This document shows, piece by piece, positions 22,478 through 35,141 of a stretch of DNA of 55,812 nucleotides. The notes beneath the pieces were generated by a model. That model ran no database searches, was not told where the DNA came from, and worked only from the letters and a program-made list of their open reading frames with translations. The position numbers and the translations under genes were made by a program. Source of the stretch: Lingula anatina (lineage: Eukaryota > Brachiopoda > Lingulata > Lingulida > Lingulidae); NCBI RefSeq assembly GCF_001039355.2, contig NW_019775413.1, positions 612,498 to 668,309 of the forward strand, in the 5' to 3' direction. The first letter of the stretch is position 1, and each line of letters begins with the position of its first letter.

Positions 22478-25400
22478 CTATGTCCCCCCATTATAAGCAT
22501 AGTCTGCCTTATTGTGCATGATCAGTTTATCATCAACAAAGTAATAGCTGTCAGAGCGAGTTTCATATGGGTTGTCAATCATCTCTTTCACTGAAAAACA
22601 ACAAATTAGCAGAGTTAATAAAATCAAAATACAATTTACTTTCACTAAAATCTCCTCTCTCACAAAACAATAACAACAACAACAATAATAATAAAAATAA
22701 AACAAAGAAAAAAATTAATAAGAAAAAGAAAGAAAAGCAAAACAAACCACCAGAACTAAAACCTTATTAAGTGTGAGTGATGTCATTTGCCACATTAGGT
22801 GTCAAGCCATCCAATGATATGACTGCTCAGTTCCATTATTTACTTCCTGTTATTCATATTATTGACCCTTCTATGGAAAATCCTAAGAAGTGACCAATAA
22901 CAACTAGGCTACCTGTCTAACTTTCCAAAATATTTGCAAAACATGCTTTTGTCATTATTTTACAAAATAACATACCTTACAAAACATCATAAAGTAGTAG
23001 TTTCCGAAAGATTGCGAAATGATCATAAAATGTGGGGGAAAATACCCAAGTGACTCCTTCTATAGTATGGTAAAAACACCAACAATATATACTTAATTGT
23101 TATGTTCAAATTATAAGGAAAATGAAAATCAGCAGGCAGATGTTTTGGGCATAAGTTCTGGCTGTCCACAGAAGCTTTCTCCATATCATATAAGGAAGTT
23201 CAATTTTTAGGAAGCACCATTGACTGGAAAGTGCTCTAGGGATGGCCTAAGGCCTTCACTTCATGTACCAACAAGAAAACAACCAAGCTCATAACCTTCT
23301 GAAAAAGGCCAATGAATTGACAAATTTTACCCAGTGTTTTTCTGAACATAGTGTTTGTGCAAAAAAGGAGGAAGAGATTTCACATGGTAGTGTGAAACAG
23401 AGAAGATACTTACTTTCATCAGGGGTAAGCTGAGGAAATTCGTATATATGCTCTACTGTATTCTTGCTATTTGGAATGCAAAATCCGAACTCGAAATCAA
23501 AGCTTTTCAGTAAGCGTTCACGGAAATAATGCCTCTCTATCATGCGGAATTTGCTGACAGGTTTGTCACCAACAGTGAATTCAACGCTGGAAAACAAAAT
23601 GTATCAAATGATTAAAACATCTTAAAGAAAATAAATACCTAAATTTTGAAAGAAAAAAGAATGCAAAATTTCAGCACCCAAATATCACTTTAACCTCAAT
23701 AATTAAACAAGCTTCAACTAGAGGATCAGAGAGATGAAACTGCCTCCGTTAGTGTACCACCAGCTGGAGTAAGTGCATTCGTATGGAAAACAAAAAAAAA
23801 AGGGGCACCAACTCCAGTGTTGTGCTCTACAAAATGCAAAAAACAAGAGGTTTCTAGCATGTATGGTTTCAAAATTAGAGACTTTTCAATTTCGGCATCT
23901 AATGGCTGGATTGACCCCAAACTCATGAAGATTAAAGATGACCATAAGTGTAAAACCTACCCATTATATTATGGGTTAGGTCTGAGTTACCCTCTACCAG
24001 GGCGACTGATAGNGGTTTGTAAAAATCATCACAAATAATTTTTTTTTTGGCAAAAAATTCCCATTTTTTAGAAATAATGGCCTATTTAACCTTGAGATAA
24101 AGGTCAACGACCAAATCAAAGGGCATATTTGAAATCTCCATACGACTTTCATATAGCTATCAGTAGAAAATTTCCCCATAATTCCTTCGGTTTGGGAGAT
24201 ATTTAGCATTTAATTTTGCAAATTTTCCACAAGGGTGCATTGTGATGAGTGCCACACCCAGACCTGTGCACTGACAAAGCCCAAAATTCACTTGGGATGA
24301 GACGAGACTATGTGTGACCTAAATCCAAGAGATGGGTACACTGACCCTTGTAGTCTAGAAGGAGAAGCGGTAATGGCCAAATGGTGGCAGATATGGCGGA
24401 GCTGGCAGACGAGACCAGTTGGAATAAAACCACGTGTACCGCCAGCGCTGTGTTGGTGGTACAATAACTATATATGTGTCAATCTTTATATTTTAACTCT
24501 AAATGTCACCAATATTTCATATAAGTCATACATACAATTACTCCATTAAATATAGTTTAAATGGCTGAAAGTCACACATAAAGCAAAGGATATGCTGCAC
24601 TTACGTTGCCCCTACAGTCCGTAGCTTCAGGAAATTTGGTGTGAACTGGTACCTTACAAAACGCCCAGCGTTGGGATCAACCTCATCTGTATCAATGTCA
24701 TGCTCTTCATCTGTTTCTGAAAAATATTCATAGTGAAACCGTGATCACCTCTTCATTTCACTTTCAAATTCTCAATTTTTACATGCTGGGTCTAAATTTG
24801 ATACAAATTTAATCTTATTCAATGATCACAAGGGCAATTAACCATTTTGTTGTGTAATTTCTTTTTTTTATTGTTCTTTGTTTCTTGTTAAACATGTATT
24901 AAATACACTCATGAAAGGTCATCACTAGTGTCTATTAGATAAAATCAAAAGAGAATTTCAAGTTTTATGATTTCAGTCATCTAAATACAGTTCATGTTCA
25001 GTGAAAAACCTCAAGAGTAAACATGCTCAGATTCTTTATCAATAGTTGTACAGCAATTAACTAAACTAACATGTATAAATCAAGCAATCCACATACACAT
25101 CCTTTTATTTTATTTCAAATAACTATCAAAAAGAAAATGAAGAGTCCCCAATGATAAGAACCACCAAGATAAGAATGAACAAATTATGAGTCAATTCATG
25201 TCCTGATGAAGAAATGAAGTCATTCCACAAATCAATATTCATATTGACGTTTATTGATATTCAAATTGTGGCAATCATTCTATAAGTAGCTGGACAATGT
25301 TGCTTCTAATGTCAGTGCACTGAGTATCTCCAGTATAAATGCTTAAAAACACCTATCATGGTGTAAAAACTTGCTCATCATTAAGTGACAGGCAACATAA

Positions 25401-28400
25401 GACAGTATGGTACAGGAGAAGGTAACTTACCTGATGGTGGAGGCTTTGCCACTTCAAAAAGAACAGTAGAAGTGTCCATGTCTCTCAGTTTAAACCGTGT
25501 GAAATCAATATTGAATACGTTGGCCTCTGGTGGGCATAAGTAATCTATAATAAAAAGAAATATATTTGCCTTAAATACAAATGCTATAAATTCCCAGGGA
25601 GGATGATTATTATAAATGATACAGCTGACAAAGTTTTAGAATAAATTAACATTTGGTAAAGATAAAATTATTCAACCTTTCTGAATTTACTAAATTCCCA
25701 TTAAATATCATAAGAATAAGCTTCAGGCGTCTGAAAATAATAACTAATATAAACTGAAAAAAGGTCACCACATGGTTCAAGGTCACAGTATGGTTCAAGT
25801 GCAAGGTCACCATATGGTACTAGTGCACTTTTCAGAAAAATTTATTAAACTGTTTTATAACAGCTGTTTGTTTCTAATATGTAACATTAACATGCTGTAT
25901 TAGCATTAATGTCTTTGCACGTGAGGCAGTTAATGTTTATTTCACATTCCACAAACTGAAGAGCAGGCTAAATGTTGTGACACTGTCATGTTTATTGATG
26001 GCTAATGTATGTTGTTTGATTTTTGTGAATAATTATCTTACAAACCCGTGTACTTACGGTAAAGTCTTGAAAATTTCGTCGTTCTTGAAAATTTCGTCGG
26101 CAGAAGATTTTCCGCCGACGTAATTTTTTTCCCTTTGAAAACTTCGTCGACCTTAAAAATGAGGTAATCGATAATTTTTGAAAAGTTCGTCACCAAATAT
26201 GGCCGCGTTGTCCAGCTCAAACATGAAGGTAATGCGTCAGTTGATTCAAGACAATGATACGATCAGGATATCATTGCCGATAACACTCTCAATGGGAGAT
26301 AGGAACAATAGTGCGCCCCTGCGAGCGGTTACTCACAATATAGATGGTTTAGATGTGAATTCCCGTTCTCAATTGCGGGAACGTCGGCCTTTTGTCTTTA
26401 GTTGCATTACTATTACCTGGCTTAAGGTGCGTTATCAAGCCGGCAAATAGTAGTCACAGGCCGCGNNNNNNNNNNNNNNNNNNNNNNNNNNNNNNNNNNN
26501 NNNNNNNNNNNNNNNNNNNNNNNNNNNNNNNNNNNNNNNNNNNNNNNNNNNNNNNNNNNNNNNNNNNNNNNNNNNNNNNNNNNNNNNNNNGGAGTTTGCT
26601 GCCAGGAAAGGAGTAAAACAATTCTTAGGTTAGGTCACCCATGACACTGAAGATGGCGAAGTGGAAGTCAGTTTCTTACGTACTGAAGGTTCTGGCAAAA
26701 GAAACTTTGTGTACCCTGCCACAGAAAACAAAGCATGGATTCCCATAAAAGATGCAAAGGAAGTCCTTCCAATGCCTAGCATAGACACTCGTGGACTTTA
26801 CTTGTTTCCATCACCTGTTAATGTGACTGGTTGAAAAAATCTCTAAAGTGCAGAAAAGATATGTGTTCTAAGACTAATTGAAAAACAGGATTTATCATGT
26901 GAACTATCATGGAAAATGTTGATTGATATTGAGAAATAGGAGTAATGGACAGTGGATTATGTGAAAATTATACTGTGCCTTATCGCTGTGTCATGATAAT
27001 TAATTAATATTCTAAACATATTGCATCTGGTGATTTTTCTAATGTACAGAAATGCTATTTTGCAATAACCATCAAGTAAGATTCATTAGATACAAATGTG
27101 TGACTTTTTAAACCTTTTTTCTAAGATTTTTCAATAGTGCCCAAAAGTGTCCCGTCAGAGACGTCCCGTCAGAGACAGTGACTTTTTACACTTAACAGCC
27201 CATGCTGCCAAGGAAAGTAAACAAAACTGGCCTGTTTGTGCATTAATTGCTTCCCAAGACTTGTACCTTGCAATGTGAATCACAAAAGTCTTGATTAAAT
27301 GAAATTTCAAAGAGAATTTTGCATTGGAGTTTTAGTAAAAAAATACAGGGGTCAAAAATGTCCCGTCAGAGACAGACCTTTAAGTGATTGTCATTTCCAC
27401 ATTAATTTCAATACAAATTAGCTGCTTGTTTTACATAATCCTTTATGGTCCAGCTAAATAAAAATGTATTTAAAAGTAACCATGTGGATTGTTTACCAAC
27501 TGTAATTTTTAAAATTGTCTCTAAAATGTCCCGTCAGAGACATTTCAAATACCGTGTTTTGACCCTGAACGAGAGACACACTACAAAGAGGATTTTTTGC
27601 CGTTTTGGACCAGAAAACGATGAAACTGTTCTTTCAAAACGTCTACAAACTTAAGTTCAGAATTAAACAGCACAGGGCACTTGACAAATGTTAAAGGTGT
27701 ATGTTATTTGTATGTTATATATTTGTAATATATTTTATAAGCAGCCGTTTTCAGTGGTTGTGTTTTTATGTTCAGCTGATTGGTCTGTGACAATGTGCAC
27801 TAAGGTTTGTCCATAATAAACTGCAAAACATAAAGATAAACCCATAATACTAAAGACAATACAGAAGCAGTCACATAATCTTAAAAGTGCATTCCCAGAG
27901 GTTTAGGGTGCATTCCCAGAGATTTAGATCGATCCAGAGATTTAAATTAACCTAACTCCCTGGAGGTTCACGCTAAATTGCAATCAGCCAAGCGCGCACC
28001 ATACTAGTAGTTAATTACCCCCTTACAGCTTTTAGTAGGCAGGACAGACGCTTAAGCCGGCTAAGCCGGCTAAGCCGACAGTAATCTAGTGAGACTCCCC
28101 ACAGGGAAAATGTATGTGAATAGGGTCTAAGATTGATCCACCCAGATTGACCTAACTCACTGGGGGTTCACACTAAATTGCAGTCAGCCGAGCATGCACA
28201 ACAGTTAATTACCCCCTTACAGCTTTTAGTAGACGGGAAAGACGCTTAAGCCGGCTAAGCATACAGTAATCTAGTGAGATTCCCCACAGGGATAGATCGA
28301 TCTAAAATCTGTGGGAATGGGATCTAAGACTTTAAATCCCATGCAAAGTACCTTACTTGTTGGCACACAGAAAATCTACTTATCACTCAGAGTTAAATGA

Positions 28401-29256
28401 TCAATAGTTACTTCACAAAAAAAAAAAAAAAAAAAAAAAATGCAGCATTTAGCATTTTATCCGACTGTTTACCCTTTATTGGAAAATGAAATGACAATTA
28501 AATTATTGAGCAACGATCTGATCAATAAGTCTGCCCAAGTTTTAACCTAAATGTTAATATTTTAAGTGTGAGTCTTTGTCTAGAAATTGATCATGGCCAA
28601 TGAATTTACTGACATATTCTGAGAAAGGATTTAACCAATGGAGCCTTTTAGATTTATATTACTCCCTTAATTGCAGCTGCCTGCACTACTGAATATGAAG
28701 AGCAAGAATGATTTCAAAAGAGGCACGGTTTCTTTCCAAAGTGTATCATCCATTACTAGTTGAAATACAACAGCATCAGCATAAATCAAACCTATCAATC
28801 CATCTGCACTAACTCAAGAAACCACCTAGAGCAAAATCTATGTACACAACTGTTACCCAAAGAAGCTAATGAGGTAACTTCTATTCCACATACAAAAAAA
28901 GAAGTTCATTTAGTTGAATAACTCGACAAGATATGCATGGAATCTGATAATCATGAAGAAAAAAAATCAATACTTTTTCTTCAAAGGATGCCCCAACTGT
29001 AGCACAATGGTAGCATCCATGGATCAGGATGATGGCATTGTGACCAGATAAATTTCACAACCATATATACACTCCTTTTTTTACAAGAAATTTGAACAAC
29101 TACGTACTGTACAAGTCAAATGATATAAAGATATTAAACATTCAGTGGTAGTTGTTTGAAAATGATGCTGCATCACTTTAAAAAAGCAGATATCTCTCTT
29201 CAAAGGAATCCTATTCATCTCTATAACAGTCACCCAGAAAAAAAAAATGCTTGCTG

Positions 29257-29316
<60 letters not shown>

Positions 29317-30144
29317 AGTATCTGAACCAAGCAGGAATTCTCAGTAATGCATAAAAACCATTTCTATTAGTTTCTTAAAGCTAAGAAGTTGTAAAGATAT
29401 ATAACTTCTTGTTAAAGCTGACATGCCAAGGGATAAACCAAATTAATCACCTCAAGTTAAAAAAGAGATTTAACAGCCGGCTATCCACTAGTAGCTCACA
29501 TGACCCGATATTTTCCCAAATATTAGACAGGACCTCGTTTTCAAAATGGACCTGCTGCTCTAAGAAAATTATGGCAGGAGACGTGAGCATGGAGAGGGGT
29601 AAAAATGACACATAAATTCAATGGCTTATAGAGTTTTGCTTTAATAAACTTTGCAGAGTGATATAGTATACCCTTTATTTCCATTTTATACACCTTAGGA
29701 ATATTCATGTATTGATCTCACGGAGTATTATCTGTTTTATGATCTTACTGATAACAATTGGTCTCATATCTTGAATTTATGTCATAGTTAAATGCATAAT
29801 ACTTGATTTCTAATGTTATTTCTTTACGATTTGATGTACATTCGATGAAATGCTTTGTGAATTGACCTTGTGCCTGGTCCTGCACATGCTTGATTGTACA
29901 TACATGTATACATGTGCATCATACTCATGTGTGTGCAGGGGGGGGGAGTTAATTTTCTGTAACTGTAAAAGATATAAAATGTAAACTAACTATTAGCACA
30001 TATAACTTTAACAGTATAAACTGGTGATAAATAACCTAAATATGGATTAGATTTATTTAACATTTTTATACTTGCGTTGATTGGGGGTATTCAATACAGT
30101 GGCTTAAAGACTTCATTGTAATATATTATTACTATTATTTATTT

Positions 30145-30189
<45 letters not shown>

Positions 30190-33100
30190 GTGGTAGTAAA
30201 AGAACTGCAAAATTTCCCTGTATGTCATTTTAAATCTGTACAGGAGGAGGATTTTTTCATAGTTTTGTAACATTATATGCTATTAAAAATTCATATTTTA
30301 CTAGGCTTAGACAACATGAATGGTTCCAGGATATGAATTAATTTGCCATGCCTTTATCTGCAACCCTCATGACAGTAGCACCCATCAATTTCAAATGCTG
30401 TGCACACAAAGCACCATGACACAACCTCTAACAAACTATTAATCAAGGATATTTTATGACCTGTGCTGTTGCTAATGCTAATTGTTATTGTATCAATACA
30501 ATGAAGTTTGGGTTTTAACTACTTAAAAGTTGTTCCAGTAGGTCTGTACAGTTAAACAATATATTAAAAAACATACAGTTATATAAAACAATTAATACAT
30601 ATTATGTTTAACATGCAATTTTTTTTTAATATTTAAGGCACTAAAATCTACTTAATTAGAAATAGAACGTGTCACTTCAAATGCATCAAAGATGGACTAG
30701 AATGTGACCACTAGTAATAAGTTAAAAATTTTTGAAAATTAATTAAAATTAATTAATATTATATGTTAAACTGAAGAGTTGACCTTCAAATAAAAGAAAT
30801 ATATTTTGAACTGCAATGTGAACGTGTACTGATATAGATACATGTATTTATACCAATAACTCTTTGTTATGAAAATAAAAAACCTACCATACAGTAATGT
30901 ACCAAACAGTTTGACAAAGATTAATTACTGACTTTGAAATTATTTTGGTCATATTGATTAAAATACAGCAATGAAAACCTCTGAAAAAATTGGATTGTTT
31001 AGGCCATCTGCTAAAACGTCCATCTTACCAGAAGCATTGCATTTTACCCAAAGCGCCATGCAAGATAAGCCACAATTTATGCTTAACATGTGTTTCAAAC
31101 ACTTTTTACCCTCCTTTTTAAATCTTATTTTGCTGTGTAAAATCTTTACTAACATATCTTGCGATTCAAAGAAAAGACGTCATAATATTTATCTATTTAT
31201 TTCTCCCAACTACGATCATTTTCATGATGCACTTCACAATACATAAGACGGGTGACGAGGGACACTTTTTTCCTGAGACAGGTGCTGTGAACAGTGCCCA
31301 TTCACTTATATTTGAAACCGGTAGCGTAAGTGGAGACATGGCAGACACTCTGGGACTTTAGTAGTCCTTCAGACTAGCTGTACATAAAAAAAAATACTGG
31401 TCATACCAAACTTTTGCTGGTCCTTACACATTTTTATCACAATTTTCCCTACATACTTAAGACTGCTAGGCAAAAAGGCCATTTTTTTTGCACCAATTGA
31501 CCCCAAACCATGAGCATCATAACAAATCTACCAAGTTTTGGTGTGATACAACTGTGGATTAAATCAAGACACTTCTGGCTTGATGGATACACACAGTGCT
31601 GTAGATGGAAAAATTCTGTTGGCTTTTCAGTATTTTGCATTTTAAATAGGTGTTTAACTAAGCCAAAGACTTGAGAATCCCCACATCCTGGTGGATGCAC
31701 TAGTTTTTTGTACACCTACATCTTTATCCTTCATGCAGACATTCATATAATGTAAATAGGAATGCTAATGCATGAATTTTGCGCTAGTCTTGGCATTTGC
31801 TTCTGTGAGAATTACAGACATCAGTACTATTATATAATGATAATCCTACTCAGAGAGGGGTAGAGTGACCTTGTTCAGCGATTGCAAAATATAGGACTAA
31901 TATGATTTAATATATTTCACTGCAGACTGCACATACCCCCTGCACAAGTAAAAGAGGCAATCCTGGGCTAAGCATGATTCACATAGAGCTCATTCCCATT
32001 GAAAATGATGGTCTACATAAATCGATCTAACTAGGTGGGGACTTTAGTAAAATGCAATCAGTTAAACAGATTAACAAACCTCCTCCTGGCATTAAGTAGA
32101 ACACAGAAAAACTGGTGATTATACAAACACTTCGTATGTTGGAAACAAGAATAGGCGTGTTAATCTGTTAAAGTGACTGCATTTAGTCCCAGCGGAATTG
32201 GATCTATCTATGATATGAAAACCGATAGTTCCATTGGGAATGAGCCCAAATCTCATTTGCTGTCCGATATTAGTCCTACATGTGTGATATACCTGTTATC
32301 CCAAAAGGGTCAATACGCACAAACACAAGCTTCATCAAGTCAAAAGATAATATTCCTTTAGAAATATAAATTCACGTCAAGGATGTGGAGAGTATATTTA
32401 ATATTGAATCTTCGTATTTGGGCACGAAAAAAATCAGAACAAAAAATCCTAATTCTGACAATGACGTAAAACCATTGTATGTGTTTTAAAAGACAAAAGT
32501 ATGTACAGTCATTCTTGACGTCTAGCAATTATGCTGCTGTGAAATCGCACACCTGTTGCTGACTGCCACTGACGCACTTCTGAATGTGACAATTACATCA
32601 GGGACTGTTTCGCTCCTAGAAGCAAACTCTAGAATGATCAAGTGGACCATGCAACTCTTGAACAATCACGTGGGCCAACCAATACTTTCTACACAATTTT
32701 GTACACAATAGTTTGTTTCCTGGGGGGTGAAAAAACTCCCATCTTGATTTGATCTACTTTGTGTATTCCGATGTCAGTTAATGGCAGTCTTCAATCGGTC
32801 AATGATTTCTTGGTGGCACAACTGGTAGACAAGCAGATCAACTAAACCTTATTTACAGACTGTCAATGGAATACTTGGTATGTTTTTCAGCAGTGTGCCA
32901 CTTGAAAAGGTGAGAGGTAAGCTAAAAAAATTTTTTGAAAGCCCCCAGTAGATGCACTTGATGGCCACCATTTTATAGTTATGTGCACTTTTATCTTTCA
33001 TTAAATAGCAAATATCAAAAAACGTAAATAAGAATTCTAACGCATGAATTGTCAAGCTAGTGTCATGACCTGAAACTGTGAAAGTGATAGGCTGAATACT

Positions 33101-33356
33101 GAAATAAATAAATAAATGAATAAAACGATTGGTACATTCACAATGAAAGTTAAGTTAACAATTTCAAAATATTAAGCCAAATTGTTGGGATAAACTTACT
33201 GTCGGTGCCTTTTGTTAACCTAAGGACGTCATCTGCGGTAATATCTTTCTTCTTCAATAACTCTTCCTCCGTCAACGCATCCTTCTTTGCCTTTACTTGC
33301 CGTGCTAAAAACCCTCCACCTTTCTTTTTACCAGAATTCGCACTCTTTGCGCTCAT
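22478..33356 (-). CDS. UNC119: UNC119 lipid-binding chaperone
   Basis: Five minus-strand exons: 33200-33356 (ATG), 25431-25544, 24605-24716, 23414-23586 and 22478-22590 (TAG). Phases match and give 222 aa; vertebrate UNC119 is about 240. After a basic N terminus with a short helix ([20 protein letters not shown]), the PDE6-delta/UNC119 beta-sandwich carries the family's signature stretches: [82 protein letters not shown]119 extracts N-myristoylated clients such as transducin alpha, ciliary proteins and Src-type kinases from membranes and releases them on ARL2/ARL3 binding. It should be cytosolic and ciliary. Exons 2-5 are compact, while intron 1 is 7.65 kb and full of repeats. Nothing in the coding sequence looks broken; the assembly gap (26466-26590) is intronic. 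Confidence 0.97.
23716..23786 (+). repeat. SINE-like dispersed repeat, copy 2
   Basis: Plus-strand copy of the element at 162-235, starting AACTAGAGGATCAGAGAG and running to CATTCGTATGG. It differs from copy 1 at about ten positions and by a small gap. It lies in UNC119 intron 3. A possibly related TACCGCCA...TGGTGGTACA inverted pair occurs at about 24437-24466. Confidence 0.6.
26199..26450 (+). other. Possible 5' exon: open frame starting [10 protein letters not shown] (unassigned)
   Basis: The ATG at 26199 sits in CACCAAATATGGCCGCG, where AAATATGGCCG resembles a YY1-type site overlapping a start codon and CCAAATATGG fits a CArg box. The frame stays open for about 83 codons to just before the N gap; a donor-like AAG/GTAATG occurs after [11 protein letters not shown] do not recognise the protein. 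It may be a plus-strand gene or a mobile element inside UNC119 intron 1, interrupted by the gap. Confidence 0.25.
26466..26590. other. Assembly gap (125 N)
   Basis: Run of N. Sequence on both sides may belong to one mobile element or gene. Confidence 0.99.
26592..26835 (+). pseudogene. Broken transposon-derived protein fragment (C-terminal)
   Basis: Directly after the gap one frame reads [13 protein letters not shown], a stop, then [19 protein letters not shown] through [13 protein letters not shown] to FPSPVNVTG and a stop. The GEVEVSFLR...FVYP...D pattern resembles a short C-terminal domain I associate with transposon-encoded proteins of invertebrates; this is from memory. The in-frame TAG at 26631-26633 and lack of a start mark it as a remnant, unless that TAG is a sequencing error or the two parts are separate exons. 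Confidence 0.4.
27148..27541. repeat. Four copies of GTCCCGTCAGAGAC
   Basis: The 14-mer occurs at 27149-27162, 27163-27176, 27360-27373 and 27528-27541, all on the plus strand. The first two are directly adjacent; the others are spaced by about 180 and 155 bases. It is preceded by TGT or ATG in three copies. The intervening sequence is not itself repeated. Non-coding, in UNC119 intron 1. Confidence 0.8.
27889..28322. mobile_element. TIR element with internal 200-bp tandem repeat
   Basis: GCATTCCCAGAG...AGATCGATC at the left (27909-27934; outer partial copy at 27889) is inverted at the right end (28295-28320, GATCGATCTAAAATCTGTGG). Inside, a unit beginning CCTAACTC at 27951 repeats at 28151 with a 200-bp period, by eye about 85% identical, and contains CCCCTTACAGCTTTTAGTAG and runs of TAAGCCGGC. 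No coding capacity. It shares end sequence with the element at 31986-32246. Confidence 0.6.
31986..32246. mobile_element. TIR element with GRGCTCATTCCCA ends
   Basis: GAGCTCATTCCCA (31986-31998) and TGGGAATGAGCCC (32234-32246) are inverted repeats with one mismatch. Imperfect pairing continues inward, including ATCGATC on the left and GATCTATC on the right. The 261-bp body is non-coding. The CATTCCCA end and GATCGATC subterminal motif are shared with 27889-28322, suggesting one MITE family. Confidence 0.55.
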
Positions 33357-33933
33357 TTTGAAAATATTGATACCTTTTCTGAAGTTCTTATAGAATGGAT
33401 ATATGGTCTAATTCATTCAGTATAAACAAGGATATCTATAAAGAAACGACTAGTTACGGTGTCAAGCAACCAATCACCTTCCCCAAGCTTTTTTTCCAAT
33501 ATGGCCGACCAAATGGAATGCTGGGATTGTTGTGTTTGCTGTGCCCTGCTTGAAATTTATTAGACGAAAAAGCACCCAACTGAAGCAATTTAATCAAGTT
33601 TAGCCAAAAGCATTCACCGAATATTCGAGCTTTTTTCTTTAGTCGGAGACGGCTTTCTACCAGTACTTTGGTACTCTACATTACTAGTTTCAGAATTTCA
33701 GTGTCTGAGTGCCCATGATGAAATGTTAGGCCTAATCCTTAGTAATCCTATAATATAATGTTTATAATAAATGTTGAAAATGCATTACTCTACCTTTCCT
33801 ATTTTTGGCACACCGAAAAAAAAAATTATAAATCTTAGTTTTAAGTAAAAAAATGTCATGCCAGCCTATGTAACTTCTGACAGGTGCCAGTTTTTGGTAG
33901 TTTTCAGTTTTTGACATCTTGACTTCAACGAAG

Positions 33934-34176
33934 CAGTGGCGGATTTAGAGGGGGTGGGGTCCTATAACCTCCCCCCTCCCTATCGGTTTCTGAAAAACAT
34001 ATCACACCAATATTCCCCTCTTGAAATTTGAAGTTTGACTAACTAAAGCATAGTTCCAAAGGGCACTGTTTGCTCTCCAAATTACCACACCAAGGGGGCG
34101 ATGCATGGTCGGCTTCGCATTCGAGGTCTGTCGTCCCCCCCCCCCCCCCCCCCCAATAATCCTGAATCCGCCCCTG
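33934..34176. mobile_element. hAT-like MITE (CAGTGGCGGATTTA ends)
   Basis: CAGTGGCGGATTTA at 33934 is matched in inverse by TGAATCCGCCCCTG ending at 34176. The body is 243 bp, non-coding, with G- and C-homopolymer runs. CAGKGGCGGAT ends are typical of non-autonomous hAT-type elements in many animals (family knowledge). No 8-bp target duplication was evident. Confidence 0.55.
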
Positions 34177-34595
34177 ATAAAGTAGGCTACACCTAATTAA
34201 CACATAGCCAGCCGCCGTTTAAATGATAGTCCTTATATCCTAAGTAAGTATATATGAAGGACAAATTTATGATATTACAAATAGGTTGCTTCCAGTGACC
34301 AATAACAAACCTTTTTTTTCTTAAAAGGGGCAAAGCGTAAAATTATAAACAACCTTTTCCACTTTAAATATCTTGTTCAATTTAGGGATTTAAAAAAATG
34401 TCAGATTTTTATAGAGTCATGACAAGCGTAGGGTAAAGGGGATAATTAAAGGTTGGTAAGTAAAGGATAAACACCGTTTAACCAGAGGAAATTTTGTGAA
34501 ATATGATTAAATCACGAAAAAAAAAATCTTGCAGTATGATTTGTTAAAATTTTTTTAAACTTTCTCTAAATGTAAAACTCAAGCGACGCCATAAT

Positions 34596-35141
34596 CGTTC
34601 ACACTACAGTTGCCAAAATGCGCATTTCTATAATTCGGATTTTTCGTAAGGAATCCGATTCGGTAAATGCGTTCACACTCGCTAAGCGAATCCGAATCCC
34701 ACGTTGAGAATTTCAGGTTTAACTTCCTGTTTTGAACACTCGCGCATGCGCCGCACAGGAAATCTTAAAATATCAACAAAAATTTGTGACGACAAATGCA
34801 ACTCAAAAGACATTCCAGCATTCTTGAGAAGTATTAGGTGGCAAAATAAGTTTGTTTCCTCATGTTGTAGTGAGTGGTGTCCTCCAAATACATTTGGTGC
34901 AATCGCTAAAGTAATAAACCAGCGTTCATAGATACCCGCACTTATCTGCACACATGCGCAGTAAGATCTGTACAGGTGTCGATTCCGGTAAGTTATCCGG
35001 ATCGCGCTTAGAAATCCACCTCGCTTGCAGGATTTTGAAAATGCGCATTTTCAAAATCCTCTTGCGTTCACACTACTGCATTTATTCGAATTGTGACCTA
35101 ATTCGCAACTTACATCCGGATAACTGAGCGTAGTGTGAACG
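34596..35141. mobile_element. Non-autonomous DNA transposon with CGTTCACACTAC ends
   Basis: CGTTCACACTAC at 34596 and GTAGTGTGAACG ending at 35141 are perfect 12-bp inverted repeats. The motif recurs internally at about 34672 and 35064 (GCGTTCACACT), and TCCGGAT/ATCCGGA pieces recur, so the ends have complex subterminal repeats. No transposase frame is present. Confidence 0.6.

Larger units (their letters stand above)
25545..33199. other. UNC119 intron 1, rich in repeats and mobile-element debris
   Basis: It contains an N gap, a transposon-protein fragment, a repeated 14-15-base motif, two TIR elements, and poly-A, (AT)n (29260-29314) and (GT)n (30147-30184) tracts, listed separately. No further UNC119 exon is needed: exon 1 phase 1 (A) joins exon 2 (AT TAC TTA TGC) to give the expected family sequence. 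From about 28450 to 31980 I see only AT-rich sequence and microsatellites. Confidence 0.7.

Noticed and set aside
27445-27654. 69-codon frame containing [10 protein letters not shown]
   Set aside because: The MSRQR part is one of four copies of a non-coding 14-mer whose other copies lie in closed frames. No homology and no conserved start.
29081-29347. Frames with Ile-Tyr runs on both strands
   Set aside because: Produced by the (AT)n microsatellite at 29260-29314.
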